From contig UQHJ01000024.1 of the NCBI GenBank assembly GCA_900540885.1, forward strand, positions 1 through 34,681: 34,681 nt of DNA. Direction: 5' to 3'. The translations under genes and the position numbers were made by a program. The notes below the pieces were generated by a model. The model worked only from the letters and a program-made list of their open reading frames with translations, was not told the origin of the DNA and made no database searches. Below, in pieces: positions 8,498-16,327 of the stretch (position 1 is the stretch's first letter; each line of letters opens with the position of its first letter). Source of the stretch: an uncultured Prevotella sp. Its GTDB lineage: Bacteria; Bacteroidota; Bacteroidia; Bacteroidales; Bacteroidaceae.

Positions 8498-8530
8498 TTT
8501 GCAAAGTTATATATTTTTCTACTACCTTTG
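8498..8530 (+). promoter_or_regulatory. rsmG promoter
   Basis: TTTG at 8498-8501 and TACCTTTG at 8523-8530, with a 21-nt spacer, match the Bacteroidetes sigma consensus TTTG-N19-21-TAnnTTTG. The expected start site lies about 12 nt before the rsmG ATG, so the leader is very short. Confidence 0.8.
8502..8509 (-). promoter_or_regulatory. pyrG promoter -7 box, face to face with the rsmG promoter
   Basis: On the minus strand this reads TAACTTTG, an exact TAnnTTTG match, directly abutting the -33 TTTG of the rsmG promoter. The likely -33 of this promoter (a TTTTTG near 8534-8539) abuts the rsmG -7 box, with a longer spacer of about 24 nt. The leader to the pyrG ATG is about 30 nt. Confidence 0.65.
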
Positions 8531-8548
8531 CAGCAAAAAGTTAAAAAA

Positions 8549-9175
8549 ATGGACGCAAAGGTAATCTTTCGATATTTTAAGGAGTTGACTGAAACTCAGC
8601 AGCGACAGTTTGAACAACTGGATGCACTCTATCGTGAGTGGAACGCAAAGATTAATGTTATATCGCGTAAGGATATTGACAATCTTTACGCTCACCACGT
8701 ATTACACTCTTTGGGCATAGCCAAGGTGATACAGTTCCGTGCGGGAAGTAATATTATGGACATCGGTACGGGGGGAGGCTTCCCAGGCATACCTTTGGCC
8801 ATACTCTTCCCTGAATGCCACTTTAAGCTAATCGACAGTATTGGCAAAAAAACAAAAGTGGCTGCGGCTGTGGCTCAAGCAATCGGTTTGAAAAACGTAG
8901 AGGTAGAGCATCGCAATGTGATGGAAGAAAAGGGTAAGTATGACTTCGTAGTGAGTCGCGCCGTGATGAATGCTGCCGACCTTGTAAAATTGGTGCGTAA
9001 GAACATCAGTCGCGAACAGCGAAATGCTTTGCCCAATGGCTTAATTTGTTTGAAGGGTGGAGAATTGGCTGAAGAGTTGGCTCCCTTTAAGCATACATCT
9101 GAGGTGTGGAACCTAAGCGATTACTTCGAAGATGAGTTCTTCACTACTAAGAAGGTAACTTATATACAACTTTAA
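8549..9175 (+). CDS. rsmG: 16S rRNA (guanine(527)-N7)-methyltransferase
   Basis: RsmG (GidB) adds a methyl group to N7 of G527 of 16S rRNA using S-adenosylmethionine. The 208-residue protein starts at the ATG at 8549 (MDAKVIFRYF). An open frame reaches back to 8348, but that part overlaps pyrG on the other strand and precedes the promoter. Diagnostic features are the LYREWNAKINVISRKD segment (28-42), HHVLHSL (49-55), the SAM-binding loop DIGTGGGFPG (71-80), the acidic residue in LIDSIGKK (94-101) and VVSRAV (134-139). A metallo-hydrolase gene follows 5 bp after the stop, probably in the same transcript. Confidence 0.96.
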   Translation: MDAKVIFRYFKELTETQQRQFEQLDALYREWNAKINVISRKDIDNLYAHHVLHSLGIAKVIQFRAGSNIMDIGTGGGFPGIPLAILFPECHFKLIDSIGKKTKVAAAVAQAIGLKNVEVEHRNVMEEKGKYDFVVSRAVMNAADLVKLVRKNISREQRNALPNGLICLKGGELAEELAPFKHTSEVWNLSDYFEDEFFTTKKVTYIQL

Positions 9176-9180
9176 TTGCT

Positions 9181-9825
9181 ATGCAGATAACACGGTTTGA
9201 GGTAAATATGATAGCAGAGAATTGCTATCTGTTATGGGACGAAGCTACGCTTGACGCTGCTATAATTGATTGCGGTGCATTCTATCCCGAGGAGCAACGG
9301 GATATAACAGACTTTATAGCCGAGCATAACTTAAAGTTAACCCATTTGCTTAATACGCACGCCCACTTTGACCACTTGTTTGGTGCCCAATACATATATG
9401 ACACTTATGGTATCGGCGTGGAACTCGGTATGGATGACAAAGATACTTATCAGCATGCAGCGGAGCAGACCAAAGCATTCTTGCGTGTAGATTATCCACT
9501 ACAGTTGCCCCCTGTCGTGCAATATCTGAGTGCAGGTGACGAAGTGCACATTGGGCATATCACGTTGCAAGTAAGAGCAACTCCAGGTCATACTCCTGGT
9601 GGCGTATGCTATTATTGCGCAGAAGAGGGCGTCTTATTTAGTGGCGATAGTTTGTTTCGCCATGCCATTGGTCGCTGCGACTTCCCTGGTGGTAATCAAG
9701 CTTCGCTCGTAGCTTCCTTACGTCAAAACGTACTTACGCTTCCGCCTCAAGTAAAAGTATTGCCCGGACATGGCGAAATGACCACCATAGCAGAAGAAAA
9801 GCAGATGAACCCATACCTTTTGTAA
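9181..9825 (+). CDS. Metallo-beta-lactamase-fold hydrolase, glyoxalase II-like
   Basis: This 214-residue cytoplasmic enzyme has no signal peptide. It has the full di-metal set of the family: His60, His62, Asp64 and His65 in THAHFDH, His137 in TPGHTPGG, Asp156 in FSGDSLF, and His197 in LPGHGEMT. The GRCDFPGG segment is typical of the hydroxyacylglutathione hydrolase-like (GloB-related) subgroup. The separate C-terminal substrate domain of true glyoxalase II is missing, so the substrate is probably another thioester or ester. It lies 5 bp downstream of rsmG and ends before a bidirectional terminator. The fold and metal site are clear. The physiological substrate is unknown. Confidence 0.9.
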   Translation: MQITRFEVNMIAENCYLLWDEATLDAAIIDCGAFYPEEQRDITDFIAEHNLKLTHLLNTHAHFDHLFGAQYIYDTYGIGVELGMDDKDTYQHAAEQTKAFLRVDYPLQLPPVVQYLSAGDEVHIGHITLQVRATPGHTPGGVCYYCAEEGVLFSGDSLFRHAIGRCDFPGGNQASLVASLRQNVLTLPPQVKVLPGHGEMTTIAEEKQMNPYLL

Positions 9826-9918
9826 TCATAGGAGATATGCGCAAAATGGTTGCAATACGAAGTATTCATAGGCGATAGCTTTTCCTCTTCTTATTATTTG
9901 ACATTACCATATTATAGC

Positions 9919-9954
9919 AAAAGGCTCATTCAGAACGTGTCTGATGAGCCTTTT
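9919..9954. terminator. Bidirectional terminator between convergent genes
   Basis: Arms aaaaggctcat (9919-9929) and atgagcctttt (9944-9954) pair perfectly, and an inner cag/ctg pair extends the stem past a one-base bulge. The stem ends in A/T runs on both sides and serves the plus-strand hydrolase gene and the minus-strand operon ending at 9973. Confidence 0.85.
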
Positions 9955-9972
9955 ACACTTTCTATATTAATA

Positions 9973-10959
9973 CTATTGTCTTGGTATTTCTCCAACGCTA
10001 TCAAAGACATTGATTGTCTTTTGTGAAATAGTGTATCCTGCCAAAATGCCAATGCCTCCTGATATGTTAGAATAAATCTTAATAGGGTCAGCTATGCCAA
10101 GGTCAATCATTCCTCCTTGTAATCCTCGATCGTCGGTTTGGTTAACCAATACGCTAACTAAGTATTGGTAGTACTGTTTTGAAATAGCGTAAAGCTTGAA
10201 GTTGCGTTTCATTTCAGGCTTTCGCCAGCCACCACTGTATCTGTCGGCTTGTACTGTCTCTTCTAACACAAGTGTGTGTCGTTGTCCGTTGATACCACGA
10301 TCCGAAAAAGGCAGACCATAAGCACAATAGGGCTTCCACCCAGGTAGTGTTTCATGTATATCGTTTGCAAGTGCTTGAAACACCAATTCATGTGTAAAGT
10401 CTCTTTCTCCCATCATGACGTCCCTTTGTGCGTCTACTTCATTCCACTGTAAGAAGTAATAGTTAGTTTCGTTTGTAGGGTCGTCAAAGGTAATGCTATA
10501 GGTGAAAACAAAATCACGATCGGTATAAATGGCAAGTGGCCCACGTCGTTTCACATCGATGTCAAGTAATGATACACGATAGGGAATGGTATCGTAAGCT
10601 TCAACTAATTTATCATTAAATACAGTACTTACTTTGACAATGTCTCCTTGCTTGGGCTTTATTGTTGATAGGTAAAGATGTCTTGATTCATTATAAGTAA
10701 GAGTCTCACATTCTTGTCCGTTGATAGAGAGTAATATATTGAGCCCCTTTATATATGTACGTTCGTTGTGCTTATCTGAGAAGAAATAGGGGCGTGTTGC
10801 TGAGACTGCGATTACAGAATCAGGATATATAAGTGAGTTAAGCGTAAGTAAATTCTTGCCTTCATTGTTCTTAAAATCATCAAGATCTACCTCATGATAG
10901 CACGATGTAGTAAGTAATGCTAGTAGAGCGCTGAATAGCAGGTTTGAATATTTGCTCAT
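9973..10959 (-). CDS. DUF4249 family outer-envelope lipoprotein
   Basis: The chosen ATG at 10959 gives a 328-residue lipoprotein: signal MSKYSNLLFSALLALLTTSC with Cys20 as the lipid anchor. The open frame extends upstream to 11043, but that would overlap the receptor gene and bury the signal peptide. After the anchor comes a beta-rich region (NLLTLNSLIYPDSVIAVSATRPYFF, an Ig-like start typical of DUF4249), then YDTIPY and a C-terminal part ending with a GGIGILAGYT-like segment. DUF4249 proteins are found next to TonB-dependent receptors in Bacteroidetes. Here the receptor lies 11 bp upstream. The function is unknown. A surface partner of the receptor, analogous to SusD, is a reasonable inference. 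Confidence 0.85.
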   Translation of the reverse strand: MSKYSNLLFSALLALLTTSCYHEVDLDDFKNNEGKNLLTLNSLIYPDSVIAVSATRPYFFSDKHNERTYIKGLNILLSINGQECETLTYNESRHLYLSTIKPKQGDIVKVSTVFNDKLVEAYDTIPYRVSLLDIDVKRRGPLAIYTDRDFVFTYSITFDDPTNETNYYFLQWNEVDAQRDVMMGERDFTHELVFQALANDIHETLPGWKPYCAYGLPFSDRGINGQRHTLVLEETVQADRYSGGWRKPEMKRNFKLYAISKQYYQYLVSVLVNQTDDRGLQGGMIDLGIADPIKIYSNISGGIGILAGYTISQKTINVFDSVGEIPRQ

Positions 10960-10970
10960 ATTCTTGTCGT

Positions 10971-13265
10971 TTAGAAGATGTAAGTATATGATACAGATGG
11001 AATGGTGGGTATAAAACTTAATGTCTTGAAAGCTCGGTGCCATTTATCTTTATTGGAGGTAAAAAAGACATTATTCTCGTTGTCTTTCTGAATGGTTATA
11101 GCATTCATGTGGCAGTATGCATTATACAAGCTAACATTCCAAATGGCCTTTCTCCCTTTCTTAAGCTTTTTGTTTATGTTTATAGCAATGTCCAATCGAT
11201 GATAAGCCGGCATTCTTACATTGTTGCGAGACGAATAATAGTCAATGCCGTCAATTTCGTTTCCATAACCTGGAGGGCCTACTGTCGGTGCATCAGGAAA
11301 TTGACTTCCAGGAATGTCGTAATTATACATTGATAAAGTCAATCTGTTGCCTGTCATATAGGTCCAACCTGCATTGAACTCAACTTTTTCGTTTAATTTA
11401 TAGGCCGCGTTAATATTGATTTTGTGTCGGTTGTCAAATTTGGCTGGAAACTTTACCCCATGATTTAATTGACTAAATTTTCGCCAGTTCCACATTAATC
11501 CATATCCTATTGTGCCCGTAAAGGAACCTACTTCTTTTGTAAAACTTAGGTCAATTCCATAGCTCCACCCTTTACCATTGGTTAGTTTGTCAGCCCAATT
11601 AAGTTGTGGGTTAAGGACAGAAATGCCTTCACGGTACTCTAATAGATTGTTCATCTGCTTATACCAACCTTCAGCTGAAAAGTATATGGCGTAGGGTAAT
11701 GCTCCATAGAGTCCAATGGCATATTGATTACTATATAGTGGCTCGAATTGTTTGGTAATGGGTTGCCATAAGTCGGTTGGTAGATTAATGTAATTACTTG
11801 AAATTTGCTGAACATATTGAGTCATTCGCGCATATCCCAACTTTATACTATAGTTATCACTTATGGCATATTTGATTGATGTTCTAGGCTCAATTGAAGC
11901 AAATTCGTGGTTTTGTATGTTGTATATTGTACTGCGTAGTCCTAAATTAAGTGCTATTGCATCAGTAAAGTTAAACGTATTGTCGGCATAGATAAAAGCT
12001 TCATTTGCCTTTATGCGTGAACAATGATTATCATCATTAAGTGTAAAATTTTTTGATGTTGATTTATTTAGTAATTGTTCTGGTAAATAGTCATGTAGCA
12101 CGTAACCTGTTCCCACGTGCAACTGATATAGGTGTGAAAAGTCGGCAGTATAATTTATTTTTATGCCAATATCGTGAATGCTATTATCTGTTTTACGCAG
12201 ATTAAATCCGTATGTTGACTGATCGGCAGTGTCTGATTGGTATTCTCTTTTCTGACTATAGGTTGATGAGTAGTCGCTATAGTATAATGATGTGGTTAAA
12301 AGTCCTTTTCCTATTAACCAATCAAGTGCACCTAATACACCCCAATTGCCCCACGATAGTTTATTGGTGTTTTCGTCATAAAAGTGAGTACCTTTTGAGC
12401 TATTTGTGTTTGGTTGTCCATTAACACCCACAGAGTTATCGTCATTGGCTTCAAACTCTCTTTGTCCAATTTTAAAGTTGTCATGTCCATAGTAGCCTAT
12501 AAGATAGGTAGAAATCTTATCATTCAGCTTATGGTCAATGCGAGCATTAAAATCCATAAAAGCGTAGTTCGCAATATGTCTTTTGCCTTTTTTCTTTTCT
12601 GCACTATTAATGATGGCCAATGTCGGAATAGAAACGACATCTATCCACGAACGCCTTACTCCAACGCTAAATGCCGTTTTGTTTTTAACAATAGGTGCAG
12701 TTAAAAAGACATTGGCACTTAAAAGTCCAATATTTATTCTACCGTGAAATTGTTCAAAATCAGGTCGCTTTGTCTTTATGTCAGTAATGCTCGAAATGCG
12801 TCCTCCATAAATTGCAGGAAAGGACGATTTATAGAAATCGACGCGATTAATGGTGGCTACATTAAACGATGAAAAAATACCTCCGATATGACTTACATGA
12901 TAAAGTGGTAGCCCTTGGTATAAAAACAAATTTTGATCATTATCGCCTCCTCTAACGAGCAAACTTGTAAAACCCTCAACTCCTTGTGATACACCAGGTA
13001 GTGCTTGCAATGATTTTACGATGTCAGGCTCGCCAAACATAACGGGCTGCCTATTTATCATATTTTCATTTAGTGACACATGTCCCATTTCGGGCGTTTT
13101 TAAGTTTTGCTCTGGGCCAAAACCTGAAACAATCGCCTCTTTTAAACTATGGGGCGTTTCAATTAATGTATCAGGCTGTACTATAATGCTTGCTGCGAAC
13201 GTAGCATTAGCGGGAAACATAATGCTCCCCGCTAATGCTAACATGTAATTTTTCAGATTTATCAT
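10971..13265 (-). CDS. TonB-dependent outer-membrane receptor
   Basis: This 764-residue protein has a signal peptide (about 1-25), a plug domain (about 40-165) and a 22-strand-type barrel ending in a C-terminal aromatic residue (SYTYIF). The plug shows LQALPGVSQG (86-95), LLVRGGDNDQNLFLYQGLPL (102-121) and FPAIYGGRISSITDI (149-163), typical of TonB receptors. The N-terminal carboxypeptidase-regulatory-like domain carried by many Bacteroidetes receptors is absent, and the plug begins about 20 residues after the signal peptide. Its ATG overlaps the stop of the upstream lipoprotein gene by 4 bp (ATGA), so translation is probably coupled. A DUF4249 lipoprotein gene follows. The substrate cannot be told from sequence. 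Confidence 0.92.
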   Translation of the reverse strand: MINLKNYMLALAGSIMFPANATFAASIIVQPDTLIETPHSLKEAIVSGFGPEQNLKTPEMGHVSLNENMINRQPVMFGEPDIVKSLQALPGVSQGVEGFTSLLVRGGDNDQNLFLYQGLPLYHVSHIGGIFSSFNVATINRVDFYKSSFPAIYGGRISSITDIKTKRPDFEQFHGRINIGLLSANVFLTAPIVKNKTAFSVGVRRSWIDVVSIPTLAIINSAEKKKGKRHIANYAFMDFNARIDHKLNDKISTYLIGYYGHDNFKIGQREFEANDDNSVGVNGQPNTNSSKGTHFYDENTNKLSWGNWGVLGALDWLIGKGLLTTSLYYSDYSSTYSQKREYQSDTADQSTYGFNLRKTDNSIHDIGIKINYTADFSHLYQLHVGTGYVLHDYLPEQLLNKSTSKNFTLNDDNHCSRIKANEAFIYADNTFNFTDAIALNLGLRSTIYNIQNHEFASIEPRTSIKYAISDNYSIKLGYARMTQYVQQISSNYINLPTDLWQPITKQFEPLYSNQYAIGLYGALPYAIYFSAEGWYKQMNNLLEYREGISVLNPQLNWADKLTNGKGWSYGIDLSFTKEVGSFTGTIGYGLMWNWRKFSQLNHGVKFPAKFDNRHKININAAYKLNEKVEFNAGWTYMTGNRLTLSMYNYDIPGSQFPDAPTVGPPGYGNEIDGIDYYSSRNNVRMPAYHRLDIAININKKLKKGRKAIWNVSLYNAYCHMNAITIQKDNENNVFFTSNKDKWHRAFKTLSFIPTIPSVSYTYIF

Positions 13266-13726
13266 TTGGTGGTAAACTGTAAAATTAATCCTTGATTCTT
13301 ATGCCAATCTAATGGGTGGCCAGTGAATGTAGCTGTGTAGTCGTAGGTGATATTGGCTATGGTAGTTGTTCCGCTAAATCCTTCCATATCAGAAATAGTC
13401 TCAAATGTGGTAGTTTCTCTTTTTGTTGGAAATCCTATGACTTTAACTACAGTTGTATAAGTAGGGTCTGCTGCTGCCCACGTCGAATTGGTGTGTGGCT
13501 CTATGATGGGTCTGTTTTTTAGAAATTCAGAAGTTAGTGTCACTTTTTCTATGGTAGGCACTTCTTTGCCATCTAATGTAACAGAAAGTTTTTCTCCTTC
13601 ATAAACTCCATCTCGATAGCTAGGGTGTGATATAGCTGAGCCGTCATCATCATCGCTACAAGCTATGTAAACTAATGATAGGCAAAATAAGCAAAAACAA
13701 TATGTAAATAGAACTTTTTTAGTCAT
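13262..13726 (-). CDS. Small lipoprotein of unknown function
   Basis: This 154-residue protein has a lipoprotein signal (MTKKVLFTYCFCLFCLSLVYIAC, anchor Cys23) followed by an acidic SDDDDGS linker typical of surface-bound Bacteroidetes lipoproteins. The mature part is beta-rich. It starts YEGEKLSVTLDGKEVPTIEKV, resembling calycin-like or DUF4840/DUF4925-type Bacteroidetes domains, but I cannot assign a family with confidence. It sits between the betagamma-crystallin-like lipoprotein (34 bp upstream) and the TonB receptor, whose start codon overlaps its stop. Confidence 0.85.
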   Translation of the reverse strand: MTKKVLFTYCFCLFCLSLVYIACSDDDDGSAISHPSYRDGVYEGEKLSVTLDGKEVPTIEKVTLTSEFLKNRPIIEPHTNSTWAAADPTYTTVVKVIGFPTKRETTTFETISDMEGFSGTTTIANITYDYTATFTGHPLDWHKNQGLILQFTTK

Positions 13727-13760
13727 TACTACTTTGTTAATTGATTATGTACAATAGCAA

Positions 13761-14573
13761 TTAAAAAGAGCTTGCATACATTCCTTTTTGGGCGAGGAAA
13801 AACTTGAAAGAAGAAAGCTTGTCATTAAATCCAGGCAAACTTGCACATTCTTTCCTTTCTGCCGCATGAGCAACACATGTGATTGTCCTATCTGTAAATT
13901 TTCTATCGTCATAGCCGATAAATACTGCATCAACATCTGAGCAAGGAACTTCAAAAGTCCCGAGAATTATGTATTGCTTAGGGTCGTTGACAATAAAATT
14001 CGCAATTTTTAATGAAGAGCATTTATCGTTAAATTTCCAAGGGCTTTTCTTTAAATTTCGAACTTCTGTAGCCATTAACGTATCGTTTAAAGTGAAATCT
14101 AAATGCCTATCTTTGTAGTCTCTGTCATCATATAGCGTTAATGTCGCGTAGTCATAGTAGTTATCAGATGTTGAACGAGACAAACGGAAACAACTTTTAG
14201 AAGATGCTATTTCTGTAGCGGTACTTAATTCAACCCCATTGGCTTTTAAATTGGAGTTTAAGTCAGTAAAGAACTCAATGTCGTTTCTGCCTTTCATTGC
14301 TACAGACCAATGGGGATTGTTTGCAAGATCGTGCTGATAGATTTTTGAAAACGCATTGTCAAGGAATATCAAATCTCCGTTAGAATCGTAGGCTATAGGT
14401 ACATTTTTATATGTAATCCCATTGTAGGTGATGTTAAGAACTTCTTCAGGCGTTAAAGCTACTTGCATCGTGGTAGCGTGGGTATCTACAGTTTCATCTT
14501 CATTACTACATGCTGTAAACATGAATGTAAGAAGTGACAATACCCCCAATAATAAGGTTTTTGTGTTGAACAT
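13761..14573 (-). CDS. Lipoprotein with two betagamma-crystallin-like Greek-key motifs
   Basis: This 270-residue protein starts with a lipoprotein signal (anchor Cys22 in LTFMFTAC) and an acidic linker. Residues about 40-115 form an N-terminal region (VLNITYNGITYKNVPI, then DLIFLDN) that I do not recognise. Two similar motifs follow. The first (about 143-190) has LTLYDDRDYKDR and then FNDKCSSLKI. The second (about 214-258) has VFIGYDDRKFTDR and then FNDKLSSFKF. The tyrosine corner and the N-D-x-x-S-S element match betagamma-crystallin Greek keys, where N/D-N/D-x-x-S/T-S binds calcium. The usual Gly after the aromatic is Asp in both. It is the first gene of the four-gene TonB-receptor operon. 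The fold is inferred by eye and the function is unknown. Confidence 0.85.
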   Translation of the reverse strand: MFNTKTLLLGVLSLLTFMFTACSNEDETVDTHATTMQVALTPEEVLNITYNGITYKNVPIAYDSNGDLIFLDNAFSKIYQHDLANNPHWSVAMKGRNDIEFFTDLNSNLKANGVELSTATEIASSKSCFRLSRSTSDNYYDYATLTLYDDRDYKDRHLDFTLNDTLMATEVRNLKKSPWKFNDKCSSLKIANFIVNDPKQYIILGTFEVPCSDVDAVFIGYDDRKFTDRTITCVAHAAERKECASLPGFNDKLSSFKFFLAQKGMYASSF

Positions 14574-14653
14574 TGTTTTTTAGTTTTTGACACATGAAAT
14601 AGGTCATGTTTCTTACCATCTGTACTTTATAGAGTTTTTTTACAGTGGCGATG

Positions 14654-14661
14654 CAAAGTTA
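14654..14661 (-). promoter_or_regulatory. -7 box of the lipoprotein/TonB-receptor operon
   Basis: On the minus strand this reads TAACTTTG, an exact TAnnTTTG match. Nearby TTTG boxes lie at non-standard spacings (about 16 or 24 nt), so the -33 element is uncertain. The predicted leader is about 75 nt and contains the 14592-14609 hairpin. Confidence 0.6.
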
Positions 14662-14841
14662 TAAAAACACAAATAATCAAAGAACCAATGGTAGGTAAAA
14701 TATACTGAAAAGGACAATAATTATTCTTTTTAGGACACTTTAGAAATACTTAATTTTTACGTGCTTGTGCTTTTCGCTTAGGTATTTTTACTTGTCATAT
14801 TGTATGCTTTTTTGAAAAAAGTTTAATAATCAAACTGTTTT

Positions 14842-14873
14842 TTTGACTATGTTGGGATAATTTCTTAATTTTG
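14842..14873 (+). promoter_or_regulatory. GH25 gene promoter, nearly on the start codon
   Basis: TTTG at 14842-14845 and TAATTTTG at 14866-14873, with a 20-nt spacer, match the Bacteroidetes promoter consensus. The -7 box ends only 5 nt before the ATG at 14879, so the transcript should begin at or within a few bases of the start codon. Confidence 0.75.
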
Positions 14874-14878
14874 CGCGT

Positions 14879-15721
14879 ATGGAGATAAAATGGACTTTGA
14901 AAAATCAGTTATTTAAAATAGGAACGTACGCGTTGGCTTTCGCTATGTTAGCCACGATACCAGCTACGGCTATGGCTCGAAAGAAAGACAAGAACCAAGG
15001 TCGTGGTATGGCAGCGTATGTTGCTACTGAACCTGACGTGTTAGCAAGTAAGGCTGTGGGCGAGAAGCGTATGATACATGCCGCGGCTGTATTTATGCGT
15101 TCGTCAAATGCTCGAATTAACTCTAAATATAAGGAAGGAATTGACGTGTCGCATTATCAAGGACGTATAGATTGGGACGCTGTCGTGAATGGTACACCTA
15201 TATCCTACGTTTATTTAAAGGCGACCGAAGGTGCTTCTTTGGTGGATGATACTTATGAGCGAAACCTTGAGGAAGCTCGTCGTGTGGGACTGAGCGTGGG
15301 GAGTTACCACTTCTATCGTCCTAATGTTGATTGGAAAAAGCAATTTGACAACATGACGGCAGTGGTAAAGTACGATGACCAAGACCTCGTGCCTATTATT
15401 GATATTGAACATCGTGGCTCAGTGAGTGATGAGGCTTTTATTACTGACTTGCGTTCGTTTATAGAACGAGTGACGGAGTTCTACGGCAAAAAGCCTTTGT
15501 TGTATACCTATCACAATTTTTACAATCGTTACTTGCAGGGAGAGTTTAAAGACTATCATTTTATGATAGCGCGTTATCGTAGTGACTCGCCCACACTGAA
15601 CGATGGGAAAGATTATATTATGTGGCAGTATACGTCTACGGGGTCAATTCCTGGCATTCGTGGCCATGTAGATCGCTCAAAGATTATGGGCAACTTCTCG
15701 CTTAATCAAGTGATGATGTAG
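14879..15721 (+). CDS. Secreted GH25 muramidase (lysozyme)
   Basis: This 280-residue protein is predicted to cut the MurNAc-GlcNAc bond of peptidoglycan. An N-terminal signal segment (about 12-33, ending ATAMA) is followed by a basic and Ala-rich linker and then the GH25 domain (86-280). That domain has GIDVSHYQGRIDW (87-99, with Asp89), YLKATEG (112-118), GSYHFYRP (141-148), the catalytic pair Asp175 and Glu177 in IIDIEHRG, and WQYTSTGSIPGIRGHVD near the C-terminus. All expected active-site residues are present. It is transcribed alone, between its own promoter and a bidirectional terminator. It may serve in cell-wall remodelling or in competition. It has no type IX sorting domain or immunity partner that I can see. 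Confidence 0.93.
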   Translation: MEIKWTLKNQLFKIGTYALAFAMLATIPATAMARKKDKNQGRGMAAYVATEPDVLASKAVGEKRMIHAAAVFMRSSNARINSKYKEGIDVSHYQGRIDWDAVVNGTPISYVYLKATEGASLVDDTYERNLEEARRVGLSVGSYHFYRPNVDWKKQFDNMTAVVKYDDQDLVPIIDIEHRGSVSDEAFITDLRSFIERVTEFYGKKPLLYTYHNFYNRYLQGEFKDYHFMIARYRSDSPTLNDGKDYIMWQYTSTGSIPGIRGHVDRSKIMGNFSLNQVMM

Positions 15722-15736
15722 CATCATTACAAGAAT

Positions 15737-15771
15737 AAAAAAACTTCTGCAAAAGTTGCAGAAGTTTTTTT
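15737..15771. terminator. Bidirectional terminator between GH25 and ispF
   Basis: The stem aaaaaaacttctgca (15737-15751) with tgcagaagttttttt (15757-15771) has a 5-nt loop. A-runs and T-runs flank it, so it can stop transcripts from both strands. Confidence 0.93.
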
Positions 15772-15804
15772 TTGAGCAAAAGTCTTATATAGAGATCTTT
15801 CGTC

Positions 15805-16287
15805 CTAATTATCTTTTTCGATTAACACAACGGCGTATGCAGAGATACCTTCTTGTCGACCTGTGAAGCCTAGCTTCTCAGTAGTAGTGGCTTTGATGCT
15901 TACGTCTTCCTCTGTGATATTCATTAAGGGGGCTAAGATGGCTTTCATAGCCGGTATGTGAGGGTTAAGTTTGGGCTTCTCTGCACAGACAGTGGCATCT
16001 ACATTGCCCACTCGCCATCCTTTGTCGGCTAAAAGTTGGGTAGTCTCTTTGAGTAATATTTTACTATCTATGCCTTCGAGGTCGGCTGCAGTGTCGGGGA
16101 AGTGGTAACCAATATCGCGCATATTGGCAGCTCCTAACATGGCATCGCATATAGCGTGAATGAGTACGTCGGCATCACTGTGGCCTAACAGGCCTAATGT
16201 GTGTTCAATTCTTATTCCGCCAAGGTATAAGGGGCGATTGGGTACTAACTGATGTACGTCGTACCCCATTCCAACTCTGATTTTCAT
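15805..16287 (-). CDS. ispF: 2-C-methyl-D-erythritol 2,4-cyclodiphosphate synthase
   Basis: IspF cyclises CDP-methylerythritol phosphate in the MEP isoprenoid pathway. The 160-residue length is normal. Diagnostic residues are Asp10 and His12 in GYDVHQL, His44 in GHSDADVLIHAICDA (35-49) for metal binding, IGYHFPD (59-65), and the C-terminal KATTTEKLGFTGRQEGISAYA block. It lies 40 bp downstream of porV. This porU-porV-ispF order is also what I recall from Porphyromonas gingivalis. Confidence 0.97.
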   Translation of the reverse strand: MKIRVGMGYDVHQLVPNRPLYLGGIRIEHTLGLLGHSDADVLIHAICDAMLGAANMRDIGYHFPDTAADLEGIDSKILLKETTQLLADKGWRVGNVDATVCAEKPKLNPHIPAMKAILAPLMNITEEDVSIKATTTEKLGFTGRQEGISAYAVVLIEKDN

Positions 16288-16327
16288 AGGTGATTGAACT
16301 TTTTGGAAGTGTTAGGATAGGGTGGAA

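Larger units (their letters stand above)
14574..14878. other. AT-rich divergent intergenic region
   Basis: This 305-bp region separates the TonB-receptor operon from the GH25 gene. It holds one promoter on each strand and, in the minus-strand leader, a small hairpin (acatga 14592-14597 with tcatgt 14604-14609). I see no gene or RNA in it. Confidence 0.7.

Noticed and set aside
8348..8548. Longer rsmG start
   Set aside because: It overlaps pyrG on the other strand and precedes the promoter at 8498-8530. The ATG at 8549 gives normal length.
10960..11043. Longer start for the DUF4249 lipoprotein
   Set aside because: It would overlap the receptor gene and move the lipoprotein signal 28 residues inside.
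11037..11333. 98-codon plus-strand frame inside the receptor gene
   Set aside because: It is antisense to the well-supported TonB receptor and has no recognisable domain or promoter.
14879..15721. GH25 muramidase as a prophage lysin or toxin with immunity gene
   Set aside because: No phage genes, holin or partner gene lie nearby. It has its own signal peptide, promoter and terminator.
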